Assembly (NCBI GenBank): GCA_002391195.1
Contig: DGRZ01000064.1
Location: forward strand, 23,712-63,423
Origin: Fibrobacter sp. UBA4375
GTDB lineage: Bacteria > Fibrobacterota > Fibrobacteria > Fibrobacterales > Fibrobacteraceae
Reading direction: 5' to 3'
Length of the DNA stretch: 39,712 nucleotides
Shown: piece by piece, positions 8,300 through 15,263 of the stretch
How positions within the stretch are numbered: position 1 is the stretch's first letter
Layout of the letters: every line of letters starts with the position of its first letter
Position numbers and translations under genes: made by a program
Notes under the pieces: model-generated
What the model was told of the DNA's origin: nothing
Seen by the model: the letters and a program-made list of their open reading frames with translations, nothing else
Database searches by the model: none

Positions 8300-8849
8300 G
8301 TGGAGAGGTTTTATTCTGGGCGTGCTCGGTCTAGGACTCATCGTTACGCCCCCATCCCCGTTAAAATATGGACCCACCATAGTAGCGGCAATCCTCCTGG
8401 CCGTAGGCATCCTGCTCCGGATTTTTGCAAGGCGCACCATCGGCGAACACACCCGCGGAAACACCCACGCCGCCCCCACCCTAGCCACTACCGGAGCCTA
8501 CTCCCTGATGCGGCACCCGCTCTACGTTTCCAACAGTTTCATCGCCAGCGCCGCCATCATTTTTCACCTTGGTTTTGACCTTTGGACCATTCCTTTTTTT
8601 GCCGCCCTTTTCGCCCTGGAATTCGCCCTATCGAAGGCAGAAGACCAGTTCCTGAAAACAACCATTCAAGAAAAATGGATAGAATGGAGTGCAAAGACCA
8701 GGGCGTTTTTTCCAAATCCACGAAATTTTGTGGCAACCGCGCAACCCAGAACTTTTTTCCAAACCCTACGGGCGGATTTTTCTACCTGGCTATGGGTCAT
8801 TTTGTTAATTTTCCTGTTGTACAGTAGAAAAGTTTTCTTTGGAGCGTAG
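8283..8849 (+). CDS. ICMT/PEMT-like integral membrane methyltransferase
   Basis: A 188-residue protein with about four or five membrane helices and the family signature TTGAYSLMRHPLYVSN (about 75-90), the SAM-binding region shared by isoprenylcysteine carboxyl methyltransferases and phospholipid methyltransferases. A further conserved stretch is LEFALSKAEDQFL...W. Bacterial members usually have unknown substrates, probably lipids. The start overlaps the ABC gene by 17 nt and waaA starts directly after its stop, so all three are translationally linked. The C-terminal helix (LWVILLIFLLY) is an extra membrane segment. Confidence 0.75.
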   Translation: MKSLYRWRGFILGVLGLGLIVTPPSPLKYGPTIVAAILLAVGILLRIFARRTIGEHTRGNTHAAPTLATTGAYSLMRHPLYVSNSFIASAAIIFHLGFDLWTIPFFAALFALEFALSKAEDQFLKTTIQEKWIEWSAKTRAFFPNPRNFVATAQPRTFFQTLRADFSTWLWVILLIFLLYSRKVFFGA

Positions 8850-10037
8850 ATGTTCAACGCATTCAGCATAGTCCGCGAAGTGGCAGGAATTGTGGCTGGC
8901 GCCACCGCAAAGGTCCCCGCCATCGAAAACCGGTTCCATATTTCAGAAAGGCTGGACGGCGACTGGCCCGAAGGCCCGTTCCTCTGGCTGCATGGGGCAA
9001 GCCTCGGCGAATGCCGGATGCTCCTCTCCCTCGCCGGATTCCTGCAGCAGGACCTGCCCGACTGCCCGAAAATTCTCTTCACGACGCAGAAGCCGGAAGT
9101 AGTCCATTTCCTAAAGAACTCTGGCAAGGAGATAGAGGCCGCCCTGGCTCCCGCCGACACGCCCACCTCCCTGGCGAAGTTCATCTCCAAGGTAAAGCCT
9201 GTCGGTCTTGTCCTGGGAGAAAACGAACTCTGGCCGGGCTACCTTTCCGCCATGCGGCGACTTTCGCTGAAGCCTTCCGTAGCCATCGTGTCCGGCAGGT
9301 TCCACAGGGCACTGCCCTTCCTGGATTACAGTTCCGTAGGGTTCGCCGCCATGCAGACCGGCGCCGATTCAAACCGAATCCAGTCAGCCTTCGACGGAAC
9401 CTGTTCTGCAAAGGCCTTTATCGGCGGGGACTGGAAACTGCTCTCCTGGGCCAAGTCCGGCAAAGAAGTCACTGCCCCTGAGAACCCCACCGTAGATACG
9501 GCATTCCTGTCCATGCACTTTGCCGAATGGGCAAGCCTCAGCCGCATGATCCTTTCTTCTATCAAGCACCAGGAATCCGTAGTGCTTGTCCCCCGCAGGC
9601 TCGAAGAGGTGGAAACCTTCCGCAAGGCCCTGCTAGAACAGGAACTGATTGTAACGGAGTGGCCCCTAGTTCAAAAGGGCGCCGTCGCCCTGGTCACCAA
9701 ATTCGGGCTTGTCCCGGAAATCTTGAAGATGTCTAGAAGCGCCGTAGTGGGAGGCTCCTTCAGCCTGACCCTCGGGGTCCACGACTTCTGGGAACCTCTC
9801 CAGAACGGCGTGGCCACCTGCGTCGGTCCTTACTCCAGAGGGCAAAGGGAAACCGTCTGCACCCTGGTCCGCGAAGGAGTGCTGACACAGCTCCAGACCA
9901 CCGCAGGCTTTGCCGACCGGAACAAGGCCGACATCCGGATGGTCAAGTCCTTCTTGGAACGGGAACGGCTGAAAATTACGGAATCATACCAGAAACTTGT
10001 AGATTTTTTGAAAGACCTGCTCAAAGCACAAGGCTAA
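8850..10037 (+). CDS. waaA: 3-deoxy-D-manno-octulosonic acid (Kdo) transferase WaaA/KdtA
   Basis: A 395-residue GT30-family enzyme that transfers Kdo from CMP-Kdo to lipid A precursors at the cytoplasmic face of the inner membrane. Visible motifs: FLWLHGASLGE (family WxHxxSxGE, with the catalytic Glu), GENELWPGY, VSGRFH, VPRRLEEVE, and C-terminal GGSFSLTLGVHDFWEPLQNG with VGPYS (donor-binding region). It is slightly shorter than the roughly 420-residue enterobacterial enzyme, with little hydrophobic anchor at the N-terminus. The gene starts one base after the methyltransferase stop and ispH follows after 4 nt. It shows that the organism makes Kdo-containing lipopolysaccharide. Confidence 0.88.
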   Translation: MFNAFSIVREVAGIVAGATAKVPAIENRFHISERLDGDWPEGPFLWLHGASLGECRMLLSLAGFLQQDLPDCPKILFTTQKPEVVHFLKNSGKEIEAALAPADTPTSLAKFISKVKPVGLVLGENELWPGYLSAMRRLSLKPSVAIVSGRFHRALPFLDYSSVGFAAMQTGADSNRIQSAFDGTCSAKAFIGGDWKLLSWAKSGKEVTAPENPTVDTAFLSMHFAEWASLSRMILSSIKHQESVVLVPRRLEEVETFRKALLEQELIVTEWPLVQKGAVALVTKFGLVPEILKMSRSAVVGGSFSLTLGVHDFWEPLQNGVATCVGPYSRGQRETVCTLVREGVLTQLQTTAGFADRNKADIRMVKSFLERERLKITESYQKLVDFLKDLLKAQG

Positions 10038-10041
10038 AAAC

Positions 10042-10986
10042 ATGAAGAAACTGATTCTTGCCACCCCTCGCGGATTCTGCGCCGGTGTTGACCGGGCCAT
10101 CCACGTGGTGGAAAAGGCCCTGGAAAAATTCGGCTCCCCTATTTATGTGCGCCACGAGATAGTCCACAACCGCTACGTGGTAGAAACCCTGAAATCCAAG
10201 GGTGTCATCTTCGTTGATGAAGTGGACGAGGTTCCCGAAGGTTCCGTGGTCATCTTTTCGGCCCACGGAGTGGCGGACCACATCTACCAAGACGCCGAAA
10301 ACAGGCATCTGAAGGTGGTGGACGCCACCTGCCCCCTGGTCCGCAAGGTCCATTTCAGCGCCAAGCGCCATTTTAACGCCGGGCGCCACATTATCCTGAT
10401 CGGGCATGCCGGACACGCCGAGGTGGAAGGCACCCTGGGGCAGCTCCCTGAAGGAGCCATCACCCTCATCCGGAACGAAGAAGACATCGAAAAGCTCTCT
10501 TTCCACGACGGCAAGGAAATCGCCTACATCACCCAGACCACCCTCTCCGTGGCCGAAACCCGCAAGATTATCGCCAAGCTGAAAGAAAAATTCCCGAACA
10601 TCATCGGACCTGAGGCTGGGGACCTGTGCTACGCCACCGGAAACCGTCAGGCCGCCGTTTTGGACCTGTGCTCCCAGGTGGATCTGCTCCTGGTGGTAGG
10701 GGCAAAGAATTCTTCCAATTCTTCCCGACTGATGGAACTGGGGCTGGAACAGGGCATCAAGAGCCACCTGATCGAGTCCGTCCACGACCTGGACCCGGAA
10801 TGGTTCCAGGGGGTGGAGACCGTGGGGCTTTCCAGCGGTGCCAGTGCCCCCGAAATCCTTGTCCAGGAGGTAGTGGACTGGATAAAGGCGAAATTCACCC
10901 CCGTAGAGGTGGAAAATTTCGTCAAATTGGTGGAATCTACCAAATTTAACCTGCCAAAGGAACTTCAGGACACCCCCCAGTCTTGA
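10042..10986 (+). CDS. ispH: 4-hydroxy-3-methylbut-2-enyl diphosphate reductase IspH (LytB)
   Basis: A 314-residue iron-sulfur enzyme of the last MEP-pathway step, reducing HMBPP to IPP and DMAPP. The three cluster cysteines are Cys13 (ATPRGFCAGVDRAI), Cys97 (VVDATCPLV) and Cys196 (DLCYATGNRQ). Other conserved parts are HEIVHNRYVV, SAHGV, GHAGHAEVEGT, TQTTLS and KNSSNSSRL. Length and motifs are standard. It starts 4 nt after waaA in the same unit; isoprenoids made here feed undecaprenyl carriers and the menaquinone side chain. The rpmB promoter -35 overlaps its stop codon. Confidence 0.96.
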   Translation: MKKLILATPRGFCAGVDRAIHVVEKALEKFGSPIYVRHEIVHNRYVVETLKSKGVIFVDEVDEVPEGSVVIFSAHGVADHIYQDAENRHLKVVDATCPLVRKVHFSAKRHFNAGRHIILIGHAGHAEVEGTLGQLPEGAITLIRNEEDIEKLSFHDGKEIAYITQTTLSVAETRKIIAKLKEKFPNIIGPEAGDLCYATGNRQAAVLDLCSQVDLLLVVGAKNSSNSSRLMELGLEQGIKSHLIESVHDLDPEWFQGVETVGLSSGASAPEILVQEVVDWIKAKFTPVEVENFVKLVESTKFNLPKELQDTPQS

Positions 10987-11011
10987 CAATTCAACCACTT
11001 TTAACTAAAAT
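10983..11011 (+). promoter_or_regulatory. Sigma70-type promoter of rpmB
   Basis: Consensus TTGACA (10983-10988), a 17-nt spacer and TAAAAT (11006-11011). The -35 box overlaps the ispH stop codon TGA (10984-10986). The predicted start near 11018 leaves a leader of about 25 nt with GGAG before the rpmB ATG. Confidence 0.8.
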
Positions 11012-11042
11012 TGGTGTCCGTAAAAAACAACGGAGTTTTATT

Positions 11043-11264
11043 ATGAGCCGTATTTGTGAAGTCACCGGAAAAGCCGGCCTCGTGGGCAACATGGTTTCCC
11101 ACTCCAACCGTAAGAAGTTGATGAAGCAGCTTCCCAACCTCCAGAAGAAGCGCTTCTATATCCCCGAAGAAGATCGTTGGGTTACCCTCCGCGTAAGCGC
11201 TGCCGGTCTCCGCACTATCAGCAAGTGCGGTATCCAGGCTGTTGCCCAGGAACTCGGCATCTAA
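11043..11264 (+). CDS. rpmB: Large ribosomal subunit protein bL28
   Basis: A 73-residue bL28 beginning MSRICEVTGK at ATG 11043; a longer in-frame ATG at 10983 lies inside the promoter and is rejected. The N-terminal C.VTGK..LVGN.VSHS and the later RFYIPEEDRWVTLRVS are family hallmarks. Only one cysteine is near the N-terminus, so the zinc-binding CxxC form is absent. It has its own strong promoter and terminator, so it can be expressed apart from the upstream lipid/isoprenoid genes. rpmG is not beside it. Confidence 0.95.
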   Translation: MSRICEVTGKAGLVGNMVSHSNRKKLMKQLPNLQKKRFYIPEEDRWVTLRVSAAGLRTISKCGIQAVAQELGI

Positions 11265-11288
11265 TTCTCGCCAAACAAAACTGAAAAG

Positions 11289-11316
11289 CCGCCAAAGTCC
11301 TCTTTGGCGGTGTTTT
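11289..11316 (+). terminator. Terminator of rpmB
   Basis: CCGCCAAAG (11289-11297), loop TCCT, CTTTGGCGG (11302-11310), then TGTTTT. Perfect 9-bp stem. Confidence 0.85.
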
Positions 11317-11327
11317 GTGTATCGTTT

Positions 11328-11400
11328 AGAGACTAGGGGCTAGGATTTAGGGGTTTGGGAGGCACGAGGTGCGAGGCTCGGGGTTAGGATAGCTGGACTC
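11328..11400. repeat. Degenerate short tandem repeat, CTAGG type
   Basis: Imperfect copies of units such as GACTAGGGGCTAGG and GGCACGAGGTGCGAGG fill the gap between rpmB and the exonuclease. The same CTAGG-type unit occurs at 25411-25446. No gene is visible in this stretch. Confidence 0.55.
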
Positions 11401-11417
11401 AAACCTCATAGTCCTAA

Positions 11418-12065
11418 TCACTTATTAATAAACTGCGGAGTGCCCTTGTACTTGGCCATGTTGGCCATGATGCTCCCCAGCTCCCAGTCCTTTTCCTTGA
11501 ACCGGCGGCGGAGGATGGCCACGAAAACTTCCATGAGCATCTCGCAGTCATAGACGGCGCGGTGCATCTTTTCGGAATCGATGCTCATGGCTATCTCGTT
11601 ACGGCGCTTGAACAGGTTCGCCATGTAACCCAGCTTGTGGTTTTCCAACTCCGGCAGAATTGTTCTTGAAACAACAAGACTGTCAATCACCGGATTCCCC
11701 GGCACCAACTGGGGATTCTTGGCGTATGCCACCCGCAAAAAACTGGCATCAAAGTTTGCGTTGTGGGCAATCAATATAGAGCCCTGACCACAGAAAGCCG
11801 TAAAACCCTTGAGGCACTCGCCTACAGGAGGCGCGTTCTCCACATCCTTGTCGTAGATGTGGTTCACGTTGGAAGCCTCGGCAGGGATCAGCATGTTGGG
11901 CTTTACGAAGGTTTCAAACTCGGAAAGCAGCTTGGGCACAACCTTGCCGTTCTTGGTTTCTACAGTGAATTTTACGGCACCGATTTCAATGATTTCGTCT
12001 TTCTTGTTGTCAAGGCCCGTCGTTTCCAAGTCAAAGGCCACGAATTTTGGAGCTAAAGCAATCAC
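11418..12065 (-). CDS. DEDDh 3'-5' exonuclease (PolC/DnaQ epsilon-like)
   Basis: A 215-residue exonuclease. ExoI motif FDLETTG (Asp12, Glu14), ExoII HNANFD (Asp106) and ExoIIIe HRAVYD (His168, Asp173) are all intact, placing it with DnaQ/RNase T-type DEDDh nucleases. It could be the polymerase III proofreading subunit or a stand-alone repair nuclease; nothing in the sequence decides this. It overlaps the upstream acyltransferase gene by 4 nt (ATGA), so they are coupled although functionally unrelated. Its stop is followed by a degenerate tandem repeat rather than a terminator. Confidence 0.87.
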   Translation of the reverse strand: MIALAPKFVAFDLETTGLDNKKDEIIEIGAVKFTVETKNGKVVPKLLSEFETFVKPNMLIPAEASNVNHIYDKDVENAPPVGECLKGFTAFCGQGSILIAHNANFDASFLRVAYAKNPQLVPGNPVIDSLVVSRTILPELENHKLGYMANLFKRRNEIAMSIDSEKMHRAVYDCEMLMEVFVAILRRRFKEKDWELGSIMANMAKYKGTPQFINK

Positions 12066-12595
12066 GGTACATTTTCCTCTTGTTTATGACAAAAATACTT
12101 AATTCTCACGACAATTGTTGACATAGGCAAGGGAATTATAAACCTGTCCCAAGTATGCAAGGTGAAATGTCGGCCGTACTGCACCTGGATTTCCCACAAC
12201 GGTCGTCCCGATTTCCTTGACAGCCAAAGGGATCCGGGTTTCACAATTCCTGCAGGACCATGCGGGCCGTCAAGAGCCATGCCTGCAAAATGCCCCCCAT
12301 TTAGGGATTCCAGCAGATGACGCACGTTGAGGGAGCCATGGCTATCCGAACCCCTTGTAACAATATACCCTAGTCGTTTGGCGGTAGCGCTAAAGAAATC
12401 CCCATCCTTGGACTGGGAAACAAAAGCGTGGACCCCCATGTCCTTGAAGGCTACGCAGCTGGCAAGCAGATCCCTGTGCCAAGTTCCAAGAATGCCCGGA
12501 CCGAACTCCTCGGGGGTCTCCAGGCGAACCCTGAGGCTCCTTAGCCAGAGGCTCACCAGAAAAGAGCCCATTTTCGCCCTGAAACCGTCAAACAT
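12062..12595 (-). CDS. DUF374 lysophospholipid acyltransferase-like protein
   Basis: A 177-residue DUF374 protein. Family marks are LGTWHRDLLASC (the WH...D acyltransferase-like catalytic pair), SQSKDGDF, YIVTRGSDSHGSLN and ALDGPHGPAG. Members are predicted to add an acyl chain to a lipid or lipid A-like acceptor at the inner membrane. This copy is shorter than the usual 200-230 residues and lacks a strong N-terminal membrane segment. ATG 12595 is supported by TAATTT 7 nt upstream. The downstream exonuclease overlaps its end. Confidence 0.78.
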   Translation of the reverse strand: MFDGFRAKMGSFLVSLWLRSLRVRLETPEEFGPGILGTWHRDLLASCVAFKDMGVHAFVSQSKDGDFFSATAKRLGYIVTRGSDSHGSLNVRHLLESLNGGHFAGMALDGPHGPAGIVKPGSLWLSRKSGRPLWEIQVQYGRHFTLHTWDRFIIPLPMSTIVVRIKYFCHKQEENVP

Positions 12596-12602
12596 GGCCT
12601 AA

Positions 12603-12608
12603 AAATTA
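12603..12608 (-). promoter_or_regulatory. -10-like TAATTT 7 nt before the DUF374 ATG
   Basis: TAATTT, then TTAGGCC, then ATG. No separate ribosome binding site; this fits the leaderless pattern. Confidence 0.4.
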
Positions 12609-12628
12609 GTTTTTTTAGCCTTTTGCCC

Positions 12629-12657
12629 TTGGAAAACGGGTTTTCATTACCTATATT
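12629..12657 (+). promoter_or_regulatory. Promoter of tRNA-Cys
   Basis: TTGGAA (12629-12634), 17-nt spacer, TATATT (12652-12657). The tRNA begins 12 nt after the -10. Confidence 0.75.
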
Positions 12658-12669
12658 AGGCCTCACATT

Positions 12670-12742
12670 GGCGACGTACCCAAGTTGGTAAGGGGCGGCT
12701 CTGCAAAAGCCTTATTCATCAGTTCGAGTCTGATCGTTGCCT
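12670..12742 (+). tRNA. tRNA-Cys (GCA)
   Basis: A 73-nt cloverleaf: acceptor GGCGACG pairs with CGTTGCC, anticodon loop CTGCAAA (anticodon GCA) on a stem GGCT/AGCC with a C-T mismatch at its base, T arm ATCAG/CTGAT with TTCGAGT. Discriminator T (U73) is the expected Cys identity base; CCA is not encoded. Confidence 0.94.
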
Positions 12743-12747
12743 CTCGA

Positions 12748-12772
12748 GACCTCCGCAAGGGGGTCTTTTTTT
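12748..12772 (+). terminator. Terminator of tRNA-Cys
   Basis: GACCTCC (12748-12754), loop GCAA, GGGGGTC (12759-12765) with one T.G pair, then seven T. Confidence 0.85.
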
Positions 12773-12924
12773 GTGGGCCGTGCAAAAGCGTTCCCTTTTT
12801 TCCGTTGTCAAGGGTGTTTTTTGTCTTTTTTTCGCAAAATTTTTCAAAATTTCAAAAAAAAGTTGAAAAAAATGCTTGTCAAGACCTAGAAAAAAAATTT
12901 TTTTAGGACTACATTTGAGTTCAA

Positions 12925-13587
12925 ATGTTACGATTCACTCAAGATATCCTTCTGGCACTGCGTTCCATCGCCAACGAAGAAGAATCTCACGAAATGTCCA
13001 AAAAGGCCCGTGAGCAATTCGACTTCCTCGGAGTGAAACTGGTTCCCCGTCGGGAAGTGACATACCCCATATTCGACAAGAACCCTCCCAAGAACGATGC
13101 GGAGCTGGTGAGCCGGATAGAGGACATGTGGGCTCAGCCCTATCGGGAAATTCAGTACGCCGCCTGCGACTACCTGTTCAGGCACAAGGGCATGCTGGGA
13201 GGGCAGCACCTCAACTTTTTAAAGAAACTGATTAAAACCCGCGCCTGGAAGGACACGGTGGACACTATCGCCGCCTGCATCCTGGGAGACCTGGCCCTGC
13301 GCTTGCCCGCGCTCCATGCCAAGATCGCCTCCTGGATTCGGGACCCGAACATCTGGGTTCGCCGTAGCGCCATCATCTTCCAGATCCAGTACAAGGACCG
13401 CACCGACTGGCCCCTGCTCCGGCAGTTCTGCCTTACCTGCGCCAAGGATGACGAATACTACATCCGTAACGGCATCGGCAAGGCCCTGTCCGAATATGCC
13501 AGGATAAACCCCACCGAAGTGCGCCGCTTTGTGCAGGACAACAGTTTCGCCGAGCAGACCACCCAAGAAATCTTGCGGATGATTTAA
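12925..13587 (+). CDS. AlkD-like HEAT-repeat DNA alkylation repair protein with altered pocket
   Basis: A 220-residue all-helical protein of the AlkD/AlkC family (HEAT-like repeats). Segments DTVDTIAA (110-117), DPNIWVRRSAIIFQIQYKDRTD (140-161) and the motif IGKALSEYARINP match AlkD. AlkD excises N3- and N7-alkylated purines without base flipping, using Asp113, Trp109 and Trp187 (Bacillus cereus numbering, from memory). Here Asp113 and an Arg at 146/147 remain, but both tryptophan positions read lysine (Lys109 and Lys186). The protein may therefore be a non-canonical or structure-binding paralogue. TACATT (12910-12915) lies 9 nt before the ATG, after a long A/T-tract region (12780-12909) with no gene. 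Confidence 0.8.
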   Translation: MLRFTQDILLALRSIANEEESHEMSKKAREQFDFLGVKLVPRREVTYPIFDKNPPKNDAELVSRIEDMWAQPYREIQYAACDYLFRHKGMLGGQHLNFLKKLIKTRAWKDTVDTIAACILGDLALRLPALHAKIASWIRDPNIWVRRSAIIFQIQYKDRTDWPLLRQFCLTCAKDDEYYIRNGIGKALSEYARINPTEVRRFVQDNSFAEQTTQEILRMI

Positions 13588-13601
13588 AAACTGCCAAAAA
13601 T

Positions 13602-13642
13602 GCGTTGACGGGAAGCACAAATTTCCGTCAAACGCCTTTTTT
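13602..13642 (+). terminator. Terminator after the AlkD-like gene
   Basis: GCGTTGACGGGAA (13602-13614) pairs with TTTCCGTCAAACGC (13622-13635) apart from a one-base bulge, followed by a run of T. Confidence 0.8.
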
Positions 13643-13677
13643 CGCCAAATCCGGTTCTTTTTTCGGAAAATTCATTT

Positions 13678-13683
13678 TATATT
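13678..13683 (+). promoter_or_regulatory. -10-like TATATT 6 nt before ATG 13690
   Basis: TATATT, then GTAGGT, then ATG. The predicted transcription start coincides with the start codon. Confidence 0.45.
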
Positions 13684-13689
13684 GTAGGT

Positions 13690-14115
13690 ATGGAATTCAA
13701 GGTTCCACACATTTTTGCCGTTTTATTTGTGGCGTCGGCTCTCTGGGCTCAGGACTTGTCCAAGCCCGTAAGTGACGTGCAGATTTTCCGCCCCGAGAAG
13801 CGGGAATCCAACATCCAGCTGGTGGATTCCAGCAAGGCCAACACGGTTATACTCAACGTGGACATCTTCGGTAGTCTAGATGTTGGCTCTTACTATATCT
13901 TGTGGGACATGGTGGACCTTTCCGAAGACATCAAGAAGATGATGACCACTAGGGATTTCGCCCGTGACGAATTCTTTATGCAGAACATCGACCGTGAGCA
14001 GTTTGAACAGGAGCGCATATTGCAGCTGTTCGAAGACCGCAAGCGGGAATTCTTCGCCATCTTCCCCGAAGAAGCCCTGAAGGAACTGCAGGAGCAGCAA
14101 GAGGACGAGGAGTGA
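13690..14115 (+). CDS. Uncharacterised small secreted protein
   Basis: I do not recognise this 141-residue protein. It has a signal peptide (hydrophobic core IFAVLFVASALWA, cleavage predicted before QDLS). The mature part has a beta-like first half (NIQLVDSSKANTVILNVDIFG) and a strongly charged helical second half, ending in a Glu/Gln-rich run (ALKELQEQQEDEE). No cysteine, metal or catalytic motif is visible. It is likely periplasmic and possibly protein-binding through the C-terminal helix. Its stop codon overlaps the start of a GGAATTC-type repeat that separates it from birA. Confidence 0.7.
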   Translation: MEFKVPHIFAVLFVASALWAQDLSKPVSDVQIFRPEKRESNIQLVDSSKANTVILNVDIFGSLDVGSYYILWDMVDLSEDIKKMMTTRDFARDEFFMQNIDREQFEQERILQLFEDRKREFFAIFPEEALKELQEQQEDEE

Positions 14116-14153
14116 TTCGGAATTCGGAATTCGGATTTCAGAATTCGGAATTG
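14115..14153. repeat. Degenerate GGAATTC-type tandem repeat
   Basis: About five imperfect copies of a 7-8 nt unit ATTCGGA begin at the last base of the preceding stop codon and end 10 nt before the birA ATG. An open frame runs through it in phase with birA, which explains a spurious longer start at 14112. Confidence 0.65.
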
Positions 14154-14162
14154 ACGCCTAAC

Positions 14163-15035
14163 ATGTATATATCTGAACGCAAATTCACGGATTGGCAGCT
14201 CACAGGTTTCGGCAATGCACCCGCCCTACTTTTTGAAACCCTTGAAAGCACCCATTCCCTAATGAAGGCAAAGGCCGCCGCTGGAGAGATTGCCCCCGGC
14301 ACTCTAATTGTAGCCGACACACAAACCGCAGGCCGGGGCAGGCACGAACGCACCTGGGACTCCCCCGCTGGCAAGAACCTCTATTTCAACATCCTGATTC
14401 CACTAGAAGGAATTTCTCTTTCTTCTGCACCGCAAATTACGCAGGTGGCGGCCCTTACCTTTGCCGAAGTTTTCAAAAAACTGCAGGACGATTCTAACGT
14501 ACAGGGGCGTGGCAACGGCGACATCGGCAAAGTATCCGTTAAGTGGCCAAACGACATCCTCTGCGGCACCCACAAGTTCTGCGGAATTCTGGCAGAAGTA
14601 GTTTACGCAAAATGTGCCGATGGAACGCCAATACCTGCCGTCAGCATGGGAGTCGGCATCAACGTGAACAGCGATCCGGCTGATTACGCCCATTTGGGTC
14701 GAGCCGTCACAACGCTCAAAAATATATGCGGACAAAACATCAACCGCGAAAAACTCTTACAAATGCTCGTGGCAAATCTGGAACGGGCCATCGGTCAGTT
14801 CCGGGCCTTCGGGATATCCCCCTGGGTCGCCGCCTGGCGCAAGATGGACCAGTTCATCGGAACTCGGGGCACTATCGTCGTAAACAACCGCTGTACCGAC
14901 CAGAACCGCGACAGCGGGGCGGCTGTACAAAAGAAGACAGGCCGCATCATCGACATGAACGATGACGGCAGCCTGCTATTCAAGTGCGACGACGGCAACA
15001 TCGAGACGGTATATTCCGCAGATTTGGAAATATAA
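14163..15035 (+). CDS. birA: Biotin-[acetyl-CoA-carboxylase] ligase BirA, catalytic type without repressor domain
   Basis: A 290-residue biotin protein ligase that makes biotinyl-AMP and transfers biotin to a lysine on carboxylase carrier domains. Visible motifs: ETLESTHSLMK, the ATP/biotin loop TAGRGRHERTWDSP, KWPNDILCGTHKFCGILAE and GVGINVN, followed by the SH3-like C-terminal domain (GTIVVNN...GRIIDMNDDGSLLF). There is no N-terminal helix-turn-helix, so it cannot act as the E. coli-type operon repressor. The ATG at 14163 starts the conserved domain; the upstream in-frame ATG lies in repeat sequence. It ends one base before the stop of the convergent small membrane gene. Confidence 0.92.
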   Translation: MYISERKFTDWQLTGFGNAPALLFETLESTHSLMKAKAAAGEIAPGTLIVADTQTAGRGRHERTWDSPAGKNLYFNILIPLEGISLSSAPQITQVAALTFAEVFKKLQDDSNVQGRGNGDIGKVSVKWPNDILCGTHKFCGILAEVVYAKCADGTPIPAVSMGVGINVNSDPADYAHLGRAVTTLKNICGQNINREKLLQMLVANLERAIGQFRAFGISPWVAAWRKMDQFIGTRGTIVVNNRCTDQNRDSGAAVQKKTGRIIDMNDDGSLLFKCDDGNIETVYSADLEI

Positions 15036-15263
15036 CTACAGTTTCCGCTTAAAGTACAGGCTTCCGCCAAGGGAAACGGCCAACACCACAATCATGGCAG
15101 TAAGCCCCATTTCGGCCAGGGGCTTCTGTTCGCCGGCAACACCCGTTTCAGTCAGGACAATTAAAATCAGGGCAATAACGGCACTTACAGAACCCATCTG
15201 CTGAAACATCTTGATTTTGTCTTCGGTGCTAAACTTTCCGTCAGGGCGTTTAATAAAGGGCAT
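15036..15263 (-). CDS. Uncharacterised small two-helix membrane protein
   Basis: A 75-residue protein with a charged N-terminus (MPFIKRPDGKFSTEDKIKMF) and two predicted membrane helices (about 25-38 and 53-68), ending in KRKL. I do not recognise the family. The ATG at 15263 overlaps the ubiA 3' end by 14 nt, giving tight coupling to the quinone genes; a longer start at 15293 would add ten residues inside ubiA. Its place as last gene in the quinone unit suggests cotranscription, but no function can be read from the sequence. Confidence 0.6.
   Translation of the reverse strand: MPFIKRPDGKFSTEDKIKMFQQMGSVSAVIALILIVLTETGVAGEQKPLAEMGLTAMIVVLAVSLGGSLYFKRKL

Noticed and set aside
10021..10998. Reverse open frame of 325 codons opposite ispH
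   Set aside because: Antisense of ispH, which has all three cluster cysteines and standard length.
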